Of a stretch of DNA of 64,000 bases, positions 17,076-27,475 are shown one piece after another. Positions within the stretch are counted from its first letter, which is position 1, and each line of letters begins with the position of its first letter. The stretch is from the NCBI RefSeq assembly GCF_048544455.1, contig NC_133536.1, forward strand, positions 26,414,152-26,478,151, given 5' to 3'. The notes below the pieces were generated by a model. The model had not been told where the DNA came from. It saw only the letters and a list, made by a program, of their open reading frames with translations, and searched no databases. The position numbers and the translations under genes are program-made. The stretch comes from Silene latifolia. Taxonomy: Eukaryota; Streptophyta; Magnoliopsida; Caryophyllales; Caryophyllaceae.

Positions 17076-17247
17076 ATTAAATCATAAATCCAATTATAGG
17101 AATGTGTAATGATGCAAGCAATACAAGCATTTCAAAGACTAGCATATATACCAAAACTATTACTACCATACATGCCATTGTGCAAATAGGATTACCAACT
17201 ACACTATTTTTCATTCTTTAGAGTAAAAGAAAGATTTGGTATTTCAT

Positions 17248-17314
17248 AGCCAATATGGGAGTCGAACCCACATCTTGTGCATTGCACAATGCTCTCCCAT
17301 TTGAGCTAATTGAC
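17248..17314 (-). tRNA. tRNA-like sequence 2, inverted partner of 1
   Basis: Minus-strand cloverleaf: acceptor GTCAAT/ATTGGC (one G-U), D arm AGCTC-AAATGG-GAGAGC, T arm GTGGG-TTCGACT-CCCAT. The anticodon arm is TTGTG-CAATG-CACAA, a loop of only five, so it cannot decode normally. Acceptor bases differ from copy 1 yet remain paired. Confidence 0.5.
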
Positions 17315-17396
17315 TTAAAAATAAAGGACAACTTTTCTTAGATAATGACTTGTGATAAAACACAATTGTATTAATTAAGCTAATGGTTGATTGCAG

Positions 17397-18460
17397 TTAA
17401 TGGTTCCCGCGTTTGTTGCAAGCTCAATTGAAATGGTTGATAAATGGGTTCAGATTTGTGAAAAGAAGGGTTCATGCGAGGTCAACTTTTGGCCGTATCT
17501 TCGTGAGCTATCTGCTGATGCTATATCTCGAGCAGCTTTCGGAAGTAGCTATTAGGAGGGACGTAGGATATTCGAACTCTTGACTAAACAACTTGAACTT
17601 TCTCTTCCTATTTTTCGCTCTGTGCATTTCCCTGGATCGAGGTAGTTATCCTGCGTGTGTTAGACACTTAGACCGTCTAGCTTGTATTAGAGTTATTGAC
17701 AATTTCCGTTTACTTTTTGTGAAGATTTGTCCCAACAAAGAAGAGCTGGTTATTAATGAAGATCCAAAGTGAAATAAGATCTTTATTAAAAGATATAATT
17801 GCTAAGAGGCAGGAGTATGTAAGGACAGGTGAAGTGGTGCTCAAAGATGATTTGTTGGGCTTGCTACTTGAGTCGTATAACATTGGAAACGACAATCAGA
17901 ACGGAAAAATAAGCATAAGTCTTGAGGAAGTCGTAGACGAATGCAAGATGTTCTACTTAGTAGGCCAAGGAACCACCTCCACGCTGCTTGTTTGGACCGT
18001 ACTCTTACTCAGCAAGCACCAAGACTGGCAGGAACTAGCTCGACAAGAAGCTTTCGCAACATTTGGGAACAGCATCCCGGATTTTTCCCGACTCAATAAC
18101 TTGAAAACGGTAAATACTCCACGGTTTATTCATATGTATATAGTCTAGTGCTTAATTGATGTTATTTATTTTGTGAATGTGATGACAGTTAAACATGATT
18201 CTATACGAAGTCTTGAGATTGTATCCTCCAATAGAAGAAACAATGCGGAAAGTTTGCAAAGATATAAAACTGGGCGACAATGTTTTGCCAGCGGGGGTGC
18301 AGATTATATTGCCTGCTGTTCATATTCATCAAAACCAACCGCATTGTCGCCCAGATTGGATCACATGATGCCAAAGAATTCAATCCGGGGAGGTTCAAGG
18401 ATGGACTGTCGATCCGGGGAGGTTCATGTGATGAAACACAACCCGTCAACTTTTCTTACG
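17397..18460 (+). pseudogene. CYP72A-type cytochrome P450 fragment captured in E1
   Basis: Three exon remnants: 17397-17641, 17725-18109 and 18189 to about 18400, with preserved GT-AG junctions. They match the middle of CYP72A P450s: WPYLRELSADAISRAAFGSSY, RRIFELLTKQLELSL, RFVPTKKSW, EVVDECKMFYLVGQGTTSTL (I helix; relatives have GQETTS, so the acidic residue is replaced by Gly), WQELARQEAFATFG and, in exon 3, EVLRLYPPIEETMRK (ExxR). An in-frame TAG lies at 17553-17555, where relatives have Glu. After LPAVHIH the frame is lost; DAKEFNPGRF continues in another frame and a short stretch (ATCCGGGGAGGTTCA) is duplicated at about 18378 and 18412. The membrane-anchor exons and the haem-binding Cys region are absent. 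A captured and decayed gene fragment, not a functional enzyme. Confidence 0.88.
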
Positions 18461-19096
18461 ACTAACACAATATACCAACCAAAGAATTCTATTTCCAATA
18501 AAGCCAACCTAATTCATGAAATTGAATTCACCTAATTCATGAAATTGCATTCCCAATTTCATGATTTCTACTAATTGAGGTAATTTCTCAATTTCCCCCA
18601 ATCCTAATTTACCAACATTATGATGTAAATTTTACCAATTTTATGAACATAAACCCTAATTTCACAAACATTAGGCGACATTTTTAATTATGTGCCCCAA
18701 TTATATGTATATAAACTCGATTCAAAATTCGTCAATTATAATTTGTTAAACAAATTAACAAATTCTCAATAAATAAAGTTGAATTTCTGGGAAATTAAAC
18801 AAACCCCATCCAATTTACAGCGGTGATGAAAGATAGTTCGATTTGCGTCTCCATTGATGAACGAAGCAGAATATTGAAGCATGTCTTCAATTCGAGGAAG
18901 AAGCTAGGTGATTGAAGGGAGAAATTAAAAGAACTTGGAGAGAGAAAGTAATTTAGTTAAATTACAGAGGATACTGTTGAACTGTTGGGTTTAGTCAAAA
19001 AATATGGTATCAGCCCGTCATTTGTTTTAGATTTAAGGATTGGAAGAGGTTCTCACGGTTCTCATTATATGGGTGGTTCTCACTGGATCTCGACCC

Positions 19097-19112
19097 TATA
19101 TATATATATATA
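19097..19112. repeat. Short (TA)n between E1 and E2
   Basis: Only 16 bp of TA separate the right end of E1 from the left end of E2, the shortest spacer of the train. Confidence 0.9.
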
Positions 19113-19417
19113 GAGGACGGATCCGGTGAGGCACCTCATTATGGCGAGGCGGCCGGACTCACCAAATTCCTTCATTAGACTTAGAATGGACTGTTAGCGC
19201 GGAGTCCAAATTGGGCTGAAATTTTGGCCCAAATATTTTATAAATCTGAAAATTTGGCATCAATTATACTATTCTTCATGGATAAGCTATTCTTCATAGA
19301 CAAGCTATATCATTCATGAAATTGCAAAAAACGTGATTTTATTTGCGAAGATGACCACTTATAATTATAGCTTCTTAATCTCGAAATTTTTGAAATTTAG
19401 GGATTTTATTTGCGAAG

Positions 19418-19513
19418 ATGTTTAACGGTATGATGGATCCTGAATTATTTAAGCTTGCACAAGAACAGATGAGTCGTATGTCTCCCGATGAATTAGCTAA
19501 GATTCAACAACAG
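19418..19513 (+). pseudogene. Exon 1 of an OEP61/TPR7-like gene, captured
   Basis: An ATG opens a 32-codon frame starting [17 protein letters not shown] and continuing [15 protein letters not shown], then a GT donor (19514). This is the characteristic N-terminus of plant OEP61 (TPR7), a chloroplast/ER outer-membrane TPR co-chaperone receptor. The next exons (TPR domain, membrane anchor) do not follow; the DNA runs into repeats. It is therefore a gene fragment carried by E2. Whether it is transcribed cannot be said. Confidence 0.8.
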
Positions 19514-20225
19514 GTTTGATTCGAATATTCTCCAAGTTTTTGTTGATTTTGTTGATTAATTTTGCATTGATTTTTGTTACTGTGTTGATTTTTGCTTGTT
19601 TGATGATCGTTTTATTCGCGAGTTTAGAATCGTGATTCAAAGAGCGATGATTTGAAATGTGATCATCGTTGTTTGTGATTCGTGTTTGAGATTTGTTACT
19701 GTACTTGTTAGTTTGATGTTCATTGTTACTATTAGTTTAATCATGATATTTATTTGTATAATTGAGGGAAACGACACTGAATTTTGTCGAATTTAGTTGT
19801 TTATTGATAGACTGGACGATTGTTGAAGGTTTTGGATTGATCAGATAGCTATGATAAGGCAGTTAATGTAAGAATGAGGTATTGTTGACAAACGGCGACA
19901 TGTTTGTCGTCATAATCACGTGTTTGGCAAGCGTTTTGAAATGTAGCTAGTGAACGGACGTCTATATTAGTCAAATTTAGCTGTTTAATGATGGACTGGA
20001 TGATTGTTGAAAGTTTCTGATTGAGCATATCGAGCAACCAAACCGATTGCTGTGAACCTGCTGCTTGGGCTCTATATAGTTGTCGAGTCGTTGATAATCG
20101 TTTGTGTTGTGGTAGAATACACGAGGCTTTTAGTAGGGAGAAAGCCCTGATTTTGATGCGAAAATTTTGTGATGTAATTAGTCTACAATCTAGAGAGCAT
20201 TAATGTCTCAATTCAGTCACAATTG

Positions 20226-21565
20226 TGTCCTGTGGGCATATTTTTTCCTTATTTGGTGAATCTCAGACCTTATTTTGTGAATCTCAGACCTTGTTCAGTG
20301 AATCTGAGAGCTTGGTTTGTGAAACTTGGTCATCATAAGTGGTTAAAATCACCTTTTTTGCTCTTTTCCTTATTTGGTGAATCTCAGACCTTATTTTGTG
20401 AATCTCATACCTTATTCAGTGAATCTTAGGGCTTGTTATGTGAAACTTGATCATCATAAGTGGTTAAAATCAACCTATTTTGCTCTTTTCTTTATTCGGT
20501 GAATCTCAAACTTTGTTTTGTGAATCTCAGACCTTGTTCAGTGAATCTTATAGCTTGTTTTGTGAAACTTGGTCATAATAAGTGGTTAAAATCACCTTTT
20601 TTGCCTTTTTCCTTATTTGGTGAATCTCGGACCTTATTTTGTGAATCTCATACCTTATTCAAAGTGAATCTTAGGGCTTGTTTATTAGGTGAATCTCGGA
20701 CTTTGTTTTGTGAATCTCGGACCTTGTTCAAGAATCTTAGAACTTGTTTTGTGAAACTTGGTCATCATAAGTGGTTAAAATCACGTTTTTGCTCTTTTCC
20801 TTATTTGGTGAATCTCAAACCTTATTTTGTGAATCTCATACCTTATTCAATGAATCTTAAGGCTTGTTTTGTGAAACTTGATCATCATAAGTGGTTTAAA
20901 TAACCTATTTTGCTCTTTTCTTTATTAGGTGAATCTCGGACTTTGTTTTGTGAATCTCGGACCTTGTTCGATGAATCTTAGAGCTTGTTTTGTGAAACTT
21001 GGTCATCATAAGTGGTTAAAATCACGTTTCTTGCTCTTTTCCTTATTTAGTGAATCTCAAACCTTATTTTGTGAATCTCATACCTTATTCAGTTAATCTT
21101 AAGGCTTGTTTTGTGAAACTTGATCATCATAAGTGGTTAAAATCACCTATTTTGCTCTTTTCTTTATTAGGTGAATCTCAAACTTTGTTTTGTGAATCTC
21201 AGACCTTGTTCAGTGAATCTTAGAGCTTGTTTTGTGAAACTTGGTCATAAAATCACCTTTTTTGCTCTTTTCCTTATTTGGTGAATCTCAGACCTTATTT
21301 TGTGAATCTCGTACCTTATTCAGTGAATCTTAGGACTTGTTTTGTGAAACTTGATCATCATAAGTGGTTAAAATCACCTTTTTTGCTCTTTTCCTTATTT
21401 GGTGAATCTCAGACCTTATTTTGTGAATCTCATACCTTATTCAGTGAATCTTAGGGCTTGTTTTGTGAAACTTGATCATCATAAGTGGTTAAAATCACCT
21501 TTCTTGCTTTTTTCCTTATTTGGTGAATCTCAGACCTTATTTTGTGAATCTCATACCTTATTCAG
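20226..21565. repeat. 121-bp tandem array (about 10 copies) in E2, with 21-bp sub-repeats
   Basis: The marker CATAAGTGGTT recurs at about 20335, 20455, 20577, 20768, 20890, 21011, 21132, 21360 and 21481, mostly 121-122 bp apart. Each monomer contains four related 21-bp pieces of the form GTGAATCTCAGACCTTATTTT, then a unique segment with TGATCATCATAAG. One monomer (about 21240) lacks the marker by deletion. Two alternating variants (CAGACC/CATACC) suggest higher-order copying. Confidence 0.9.
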
Positions 21566-21943
21566 ATTTTAAATGCATATAATGTGCCTTATACAGTCAT
21601 CGACGGAACTAGTTTGTCTTCAGATCAATAGAATTGGTTTTTCGCGCTTTATAATCCGTAACTATAACTATGTTATCATAATAGGATATTGTGTTATAAT
21701 ACCTGGCTTTTGTGTCACAGAATGTTATTTGGCTCTATGGAATAACGTAACAAGTTAATAGAATAACACGGTTACTCTATGTGATAACATGACAAGTTAC
21801 TGGAATAACACTACATGCTCTTTGGAATAACATGAGAAACATATGACTCGAATACTCGGGTGAAGTGGTGACTTATAAACTTATATTGTGGCCATTACAT
21901 CAACTATAGTATGTTGGTGGAATATTCAGTTTCTACTAAACTA

Positions 21944-22014
21944 GCTCATTAGCTCAATTGGTAGAGCATTTGTGTAATTGCACAAAGGATGTAGGTTCAA
22001 TTCCTACATGAGCT
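21944..22014 (+). tRNA. tRNA-like sequence 3 (atypical anticodon loop)
   Basis: 71 nt: acceptor GCTCAT/ATGAGC, D arm CTCA-ATTGGTA-GAGC, T arm GTAGG-TTCAATT-CCTAC. The anticodon region TTTGTG-TAATTG-CACAAA forms a six-pair stem with a six-base loop, not the normal 5+7. Faces copy 4. Confidence 0.58.
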
Positions 22015-22203
22015 TCTATTATCAATATATGTAACATAAGTGTTACTTGATCAAATAAACAGTGTTATTATATATACGAAACAATGTTACATTATCAAAT
22101 AACTAGTGTTATTCTTAGTTAGCATCACTTTGTTCGATAATTATTGTTACCACATAGAACAACTAATGTTACTACAAAGTGTAACTAGTGCTTTATATAT
22201 GTT

Positions 22204-22271
22204 CGTCTATGTGGGGCTCGAACCCACACCATGTGCAATAACACATTGCTCTACCTTTTGAGCTAATAGAC
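22204..22271 (-). tRNA. tRNA-like sequence 4, inverted partner of 3
   Basis: Minus strand: acceptor GTCTAT/ATAGAC, D arm AGCTC-AAAAGGTA-GAGC, T arm GTGGG-TTCGAGC-CCCAC, anticodon region ATGTG-TTATTG-CACAT. Stems are paired but the loop is six bases. Located 189 bp from copy 3, matching the spacing of copies 1 and 2 in E1. Confidence 0.55.
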
Positions 22272-23180
22272 GACAATGGCCAAATCTGATATGAAAGTAG
22301 ACAAATAACAACTTATACTCGTAGATAAGAATTTTTCAACCCAAACTAGCACTAACAAGGCTCAGTGAGTCAGTGCATGTGTAGCCCTTTTCAGGTATAG
22401 TAGAAAACCTCTACTGCATTCGGGTTAGTCCAATGTTAAATTACATATGTAAATGCCTTAAAATTCCATGTTAACATCCCAAGACACCTCTATCTCCATT
22501 TATTAAGATTCCACAGTTAAGCTGAAAAGTATTGACAATATGCTATGTATCCATGAACATGCCATTTAAAACATGACCATTTTACAGCAGCTTCAAAATC
22601 AGACCAGACTTGCAGGCATGATAGCTCCTAACTACGAATGAGTTGGGGTGCCCCACAGGTACCAAATGAAAGCTATATGAGTTAGCTTTCACCTCCAACA
22701 AGAATCACCCCAAAATCTTGCCTGGTTTGGGAGATATGAGAATTTTAGAGATAGCAGGTCACTGATGACCTTTGTTTAATAAAGGTCAAAGAAACCAAGG
22801 GCATATTGCAAATGTCATAAATTTCGGATTAGGTGAAATTAGGAGACCCGCGAGTAGCCAAATTGAAGCTAAATGAGTTGGCTACCATTTACAATTGGAA
22901 TCAAGCAAGAACAAGGCATGAATTGAGAGATATAGGAATTTGAGTAAGTTCAGGTCAAATTTGTGTTATAGGAATCACCGTGACAGAAATTCAAAATTGA
23001 CCAAATCAAATATTTAACATATTTTATTGATGATTTGAGCATACATGTGGTCTTTACAGGACCAAAACTGTAAGGAACATATTTGACTGCTAATTCCAGC
23101 AAAATCTCAGGCATGATTACTGCTAGTAAGAACAAATTGGTATGCATCAGTAGTAGAAGATCTTGCTGTAACATACATAC

Positions 23181-23300
23181 CTTGATTAGTTCCGCTCTTC
23201 TGGCAGGATCTACACCTTCTACTCCAAATATCATTTTCTCAGCAGAAATATTCATCTGTATAGAAACTTCAAATCCAGCAAAAGCAACATCTCGCTTCCA
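23181..23300 (-). pseudogene. Captured exon of an unrecognised gene in E2
   Basis: A 40-codon open segment (WKRDVAFAGFEVSIQ ... KMIFGVEGVDPARRAELIK) lies between a good acceptor (TTGGTGCAG) and a good donor (GTATGT) on the minus strand. Upstream, near 23730, a short frame begins MSSFIAIHSDFDAI after a CT-rich leader. The codon use and splice sites look genic, but I do not recognise the family. Treated as transduplicated DNA within E2. Confidence 0.45.
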
Positions 23301-23927
23301 CTGCACCAATAGACATCACTAACACACATAAACCATATAGTTCGAATCACAGATGTGTGTTCTCTTGATTCAGTCTAAGAACAATAACTCATATAACATT
23401 TCTGATTAAACAGTCATCTAAAACATAGAATATATGTTCTCTTGATTCAGTCTTGCCAGTATTCGATTATGCTCAGAAACCGATCAAAACATGCATAAGA
23501 ACAACGATAAATTAACGAATTAAATAAGTCGATTGAAAATTAGGGTGAAAAATAAGGAATGATAACGGAGGTCGAAAATCTACGCAAATTGAAAATTAAA
23601 ATGAGGTGATCGAAATTACCTAACTTATGGATGATAACGGAGGTCATAAAGCTCAGTGTTAATGGCGGAACGGAAGCTTAGTAGTAATGGCGTCGAAATC
23701 TGAGTGAATGGCGATGAAGGAGCTCATTGTCTTAGACGGCTTGAAGAGAGAGAGTGAAGGGTGTAAATGTGACGGAATAAATGTATGAAGTGAGGGAAAT
23801 TTGGAGTTTGTTAGGGGTTATATTAGGGGACACGTGTCAACATCTGATGCACTTGTAGTTGTTTAATCCAATGGTTTAGAAGGTGTCCAGCCGCCTCACC
23901 CTAAGAAGGGTGCCTCACATGATTCAA

Positions 23928-23928
<1 letters not shown>

Positions 23929-24015
<87 letters not shown>
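23929..24015. repeat. (CT)n then (TA)n between E2 and D2
   Basis: CT repeats to 23954 pass directly into TA repeats that end at the left terminus of D2. Confidence 0.95.
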
Positions 24016-24018
<3 letters not shown>

Positions 24019-26601
24019 TAAAGTTCTTATAAGTCCTTCATATCTTTTGAGTCCATAAGTCCCTCCCATATCCCTTAGATCATGTTTGGTGGATGCTTGG
24101 GATTGAAAGTAAGAAACACACTTAACACTAATTAATTCACTTCTCTCTCTAGTTTTAATAATACATTTACTAATTCATTATCATACACAATTAACACCAC
24201 CATTTATCTTTTACTTCAAAGTTTGTGAAAATTTTGTTAACACTTTTCCAGTTTCAGTTTTTTTTTTCGTTTTTTTTTAGATAAGTTTTCGACATTTTAG
24301 GATTTTACGAGTGTAATTCTAACAGCAAAAAGTGTAACTTTAATCTACGAAGCGGTTTTGACGGATATTATTTTGAAATTTGTAATTTTAAGGAATGTTT
24401 ACGAGAATTTTGCGTCTTACGAGTTTAACTTCAGTCTTTTTTTACGGATTTTGACGAATAATATTTTAAATTTTTGTAATTTTATCACAACTTATTGTAA
24501 TTTTAGCATTTTACGAATGTTATTTTAACGACAAAAAGTGTTATTTTAGTCAAGGAAAGTGTAATTTCAGTCCAATGAGAGTATTATTTTAGTCCAGGAA
24601 AGTATTATTTTAGTCCAGGAAAGTGTAATTTTAGTCCACTGAGAATGTAATTTTAGTCCATTGAGAGTGTAACATTAGTCCAATGAGAATATGAGAATAT
24701 GACCAAGTCCATTGAGAGTGTAACATTAGTCCAATAGAAGTAAGTGTAATTCTAGCTGAAAAAGTGTAATTTTAGCCGAAAAAAGAGTTATTCTAGCAGA
24801 AAAAAGTATAATTTTAACAGAAAAAAGGGTAATTTTAATGGAGAAAAGTGTAATTTTAACAGAAAAAAGTGTAATTCTAACAACAACAAAAAATGTAATT
24901 TTAACAGAAAAAAAGTTCAATTTTAATGGAGAAAAGTGTAATTTTAACAGAAAAAGGTGTAATTTTAATGGAGAAAAGTGTAATTTTAACAGAAGAAAGT
25001 GTAATTCTAACAACAAAAAAAAGTGTAATTTTAGCCGAAAAAAGAGTTATTCTAGCAGAAAAAAGTATAATTTTAACAGAAAAAATTGTAACTTTAATGG
25101 AGAAAAGTGTAATTTTAACAGAAAAAAGTATAATTCTAACAACAACAAAAAGTGTAATTTTAACAGAAAAAAGTTCAATTTTAATGGAGAAAAGTGTAAT
25201 TTTAACAGAAAAAGGTGTAATTTTAATGGAGAAAAGTGTAATTTTAACAGAAAAAAGTGTAATTTTAACAGAAAAAAGTGTAATTTTAATAGAAAAAAGT
25301 GTAATTTTAATAAAGAAAAGTGTAATTTTAACTGAAAAAAAGTGTAATTTTAACTGAAAAAAAGTGTAATTTTAATAGAGAAAAGTGTAATTTTAACTGA
25401 AAAATGTGTAATTTTAACAGAAAAAAGTGTAATTTTAATAGAAAAAAGTGTAATTTTAATAGATAAAGGTATAACTTTAATAATATTGAAAAATGTAACA
25501 TTAAAAGAAAAAAGTATAATTTTAATATACATAAAATAACACAAGAAAGGGAGAAGAGGTGGAAAAATGCCCATAATTTAACTAATAACACAAAATCTGA
25601 AAAACAAAAAAAACAATTCCAAAAAAAAAACGAGATCTGGAAATATAATATAAAAAAAAACATTTTAAAAACTCATATTTCAACGTGACATGCATCCCGC
25701 CAACACCTTAGATCTGACCCACCAACAACCACCCCCATCACCCACAGCAACACCGTCACCGTCCCACCAGCAACACCAACTGCCCCACTAACAACAACTG
25801 TCACCCCCACGACAGAGATCTGAAAACGAAAAAAAAGTGAAGGGAGAGGGGCGGCAACCACCAACCGCCACCAACACGCCTACCTGACACACCACAGCAC
25901 CACGACAGCCTAACAAACACAACGACAACATCCAACAAAAAAAACAAATGAGAACAGAAGGCGGCAACAACCACCACGAAACCACCGAACAAAAAAAAAG
26001 AAATGAGCAGAAGAGTAGTCGACGGCAGCAGATGAGGTGAGAGGTGGTGGCGGCGACATGAGAAGCTCGTGGGTGAATGACGGTGGTGTTTGATGTTTGT
26101 TGTTATTGGTGGAGGCGGTATTAGGGGAGGCTGTTGGCGGGAGGTTGAGGGGTGACGCGAGGTGGTTTGTGGGTCGTGTTGGTGTCGGGTGGTTATGAGC
26201 AGAGGGTGCGTGGTTGTGCGGAGGTGGTGGCCGGTGGGTGGGTTATTGGCGGCGGGAAGGGAAACAGTGGCAGCGGGGTGGGAGGTGGTGGTAGCCGGTG
26301 GGTTGGGTTAGAGAGAAAAGGGGGGGAAATTTTTTGATTTTTTTGTTTTTGAATTTTTTTGGATTTTGAGAGGTGAGAGGTTTTTGAGATAAAATATGAG
26401 GGAAATTGTGTGGATGAGAGATAAGTAGGTGGGAGGAAAATGTATATATATTGAATTAGTGATTAATTAGAATTAATTAGTATGGGTAGTGAGAGAGTGG
26501 TTTAATTAGCTTTAATCTCCTTTTTTCTTGTGTAAATCTCAGCCATCCTTTTCCCTCATCCAAGGGCTCTAAGGAGAATTTATGGACTCATATGATCCTA
26601 A

Positions 26602-26604
<3 letters not shown>
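24016..26604. mobile_element. Element D2: second copy of the D family
   Basis: Left end GTGTAAAGTTCTTATAAGTCC; reverse complement of the right end GTATTAGGATCATATGAGTCC, with GAGTCCATAAGTCC further in. The order of interior parts is that of D1: T-rich leader with TTAACACTAATTAATTCAC, minisatellite, GC-rich GGT-rich block (26030-26330), then the right TIR. The CCACC-rich half (25690-25980) before the GGT-rich half makes the block partly self-complementary. No transposase. Confidence 0.75.
24308..25510. repeat. 21-bp-period minisatellite in D2
   Basis: Same unit family as in D1 (GTGTAATTTTAACAGAAAAA / GTGTAATTTTAATGGAGAAA), here longer and more regular. Early units near 24540-24720 carry the AGTCCA variant. 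Seven-residue periodic frames on both strands are by-products. Confidence 0.92.

Positions 26605-26669
<65 letters not shown>
26605..26669. repeat. (TA)n array, right flank of D2
   Basis: Continuous TA units closing the train of four elements. Confidence 0.95.
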
Positions 26670-26671
<2 letters not shown>

Positions 26672-27051
26672 TCCAACACTTCACGTTTCACCTTATTATG
26701 AAGGTCAACGAACAAACTCATACTTAAGCTTCAACACGAGGTGGTGAAAAACAACATCGTTCGACCGACACTTGTTACACCCTTCGTCACAAGGCTCTCA
26801 AACGTGATGTACTCCATCTTACTAAGAATTTTGCTCAATATCTTATCTATAAAATATAATTAAAAGGCTACCCTAAAATGACAAATAAACGCCACCTAGA
26901 CAAAGCCACGTAGGATCCAAAAAGTCACCTAGCTTAAAATTTAATGTGACGTGACATATTTAAATGTGATGTTGCATATTTTTAATGTGACGTGGCGAAT
27001 TAATGTGACATGGATTATGAATTTATTATTACATGACATTAATTTAAATAA

Positions 27052-27440
27052 TCTATAAGATATAACTAAAAGAGTGCCCTAAAATGACTAATAAACGCCA
27101 CGTAGACAAAGCCACGAAGGATCCAAAAATGCCACGTAAATGTGAGCATCAAAACTCATTGCCACGTAATTGTCTTATTTTATAGATTTAATTTATTTTT
27201 CTATAAATTAATTTAATTTATGTAACCCTTACAAATTTACATCAAAATTTCATAATTTATAATCAATATTGGCATTTTAATTGAACTTTTGTAATAAAAC
27301 CATGTTAATAAACGTCATAATTTACAATTAAAATTGACATTTTAATTGAATTTTTGGTAATAAAACATGTTAATAAATTAAAACTTTTCATATTACTTAA
27401 CATGCACCTATCATTTTTATTAACACTTTTTCCTATTTAA
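27052..27440. repeat. Direct repeat, copy 1
   Basis: About 390 bp nearly identical to 28780-29170 (shared TAAACGCCACRTAGACAAAG, GTGAGCATCAAAACTC, ATAATCAATATTGGCATTTT and so on). The two copies flank the F-box-like gene. Confidence 0.9.
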
Positions 27441-27475
27441 TTCATTTTTTTTAATTAAACATTATAATAAATTGA

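Larger units (their letters stand above)
14607..19096. mobile_element. Element E1: Pack-MULE-like TIR element with a CYP72A fragment
   Basis: The left end reads GATTCGGGATCC then TATGAGAACCACTAAG; the reverse complement of the right end reads GGGTCGAGATCC then AGTGAGAACCACCCAT. The inverted repeat extends about 65 bp, including GATAATGAGAAC/ATAATGAGAAC and the TTAGATCTAA/TTAAATCTAA at its inner edge. It is bounded by (TA)n on both sides. Contents from the left: unrecognised gene-like DNA (14650-16400), a 21-bp array, a pair of inverted tRNA-like sequences and a broken CYP72A fragment. No transposase. I infer a Mutator-like non-autonomous element; the superfamily cannot be proved without a visible 9-bp duplication. 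Confidence 0.7.
19113..23929. mobile_element. Element E2: Pack-MULE-like TIR element with OEP61-type exon
   Basis: Left end GAGGACGGATCC then GGTGAGGCACC, and further in GGCGAGGCGGCCGGAC. Reverse complement of the right end: GATTGAATCATGTGAGGCACC, then GGGTGAGGCGGCTGGAC. Left flank is (TA)n, right flank (CT)n then (TA)n. The GATCC(A/G)GTGAG core is shared with E1, so E1 and E2 are probably related families. Contents: OEP61-like exon 1, a 121-bp tandem array, two inverted tRNA-like sequences, and an exon-like segment on the minus strand. No transposase is visible. Confidence 0.7.

Noticed and set aside
17005..22271. Functional tRNA genes with ordinary decoding role
   Set aside because: The folds are good but the anticodon arms have loops of five to seven bases without T33; kept as tRNA-like.
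24838..25357. Long frames with a 7-residue repeat (NFNGEKC / KSVILTE) in D2, and similar ones in D1, E2 and F
   Set aside because: Because 21 is divisible by three, any stop-free unit gives a long periodic frame on several registers and both strands; variants are not biased to synonymous change. Not a repeat protein.
26670..26845. Possible hAT transposase remnant (NIVRP...TLVTPFVTRLSN on the plus strand)
   Set aside because: Resemblance to the domain after DUF659 is too short and gapped to support.
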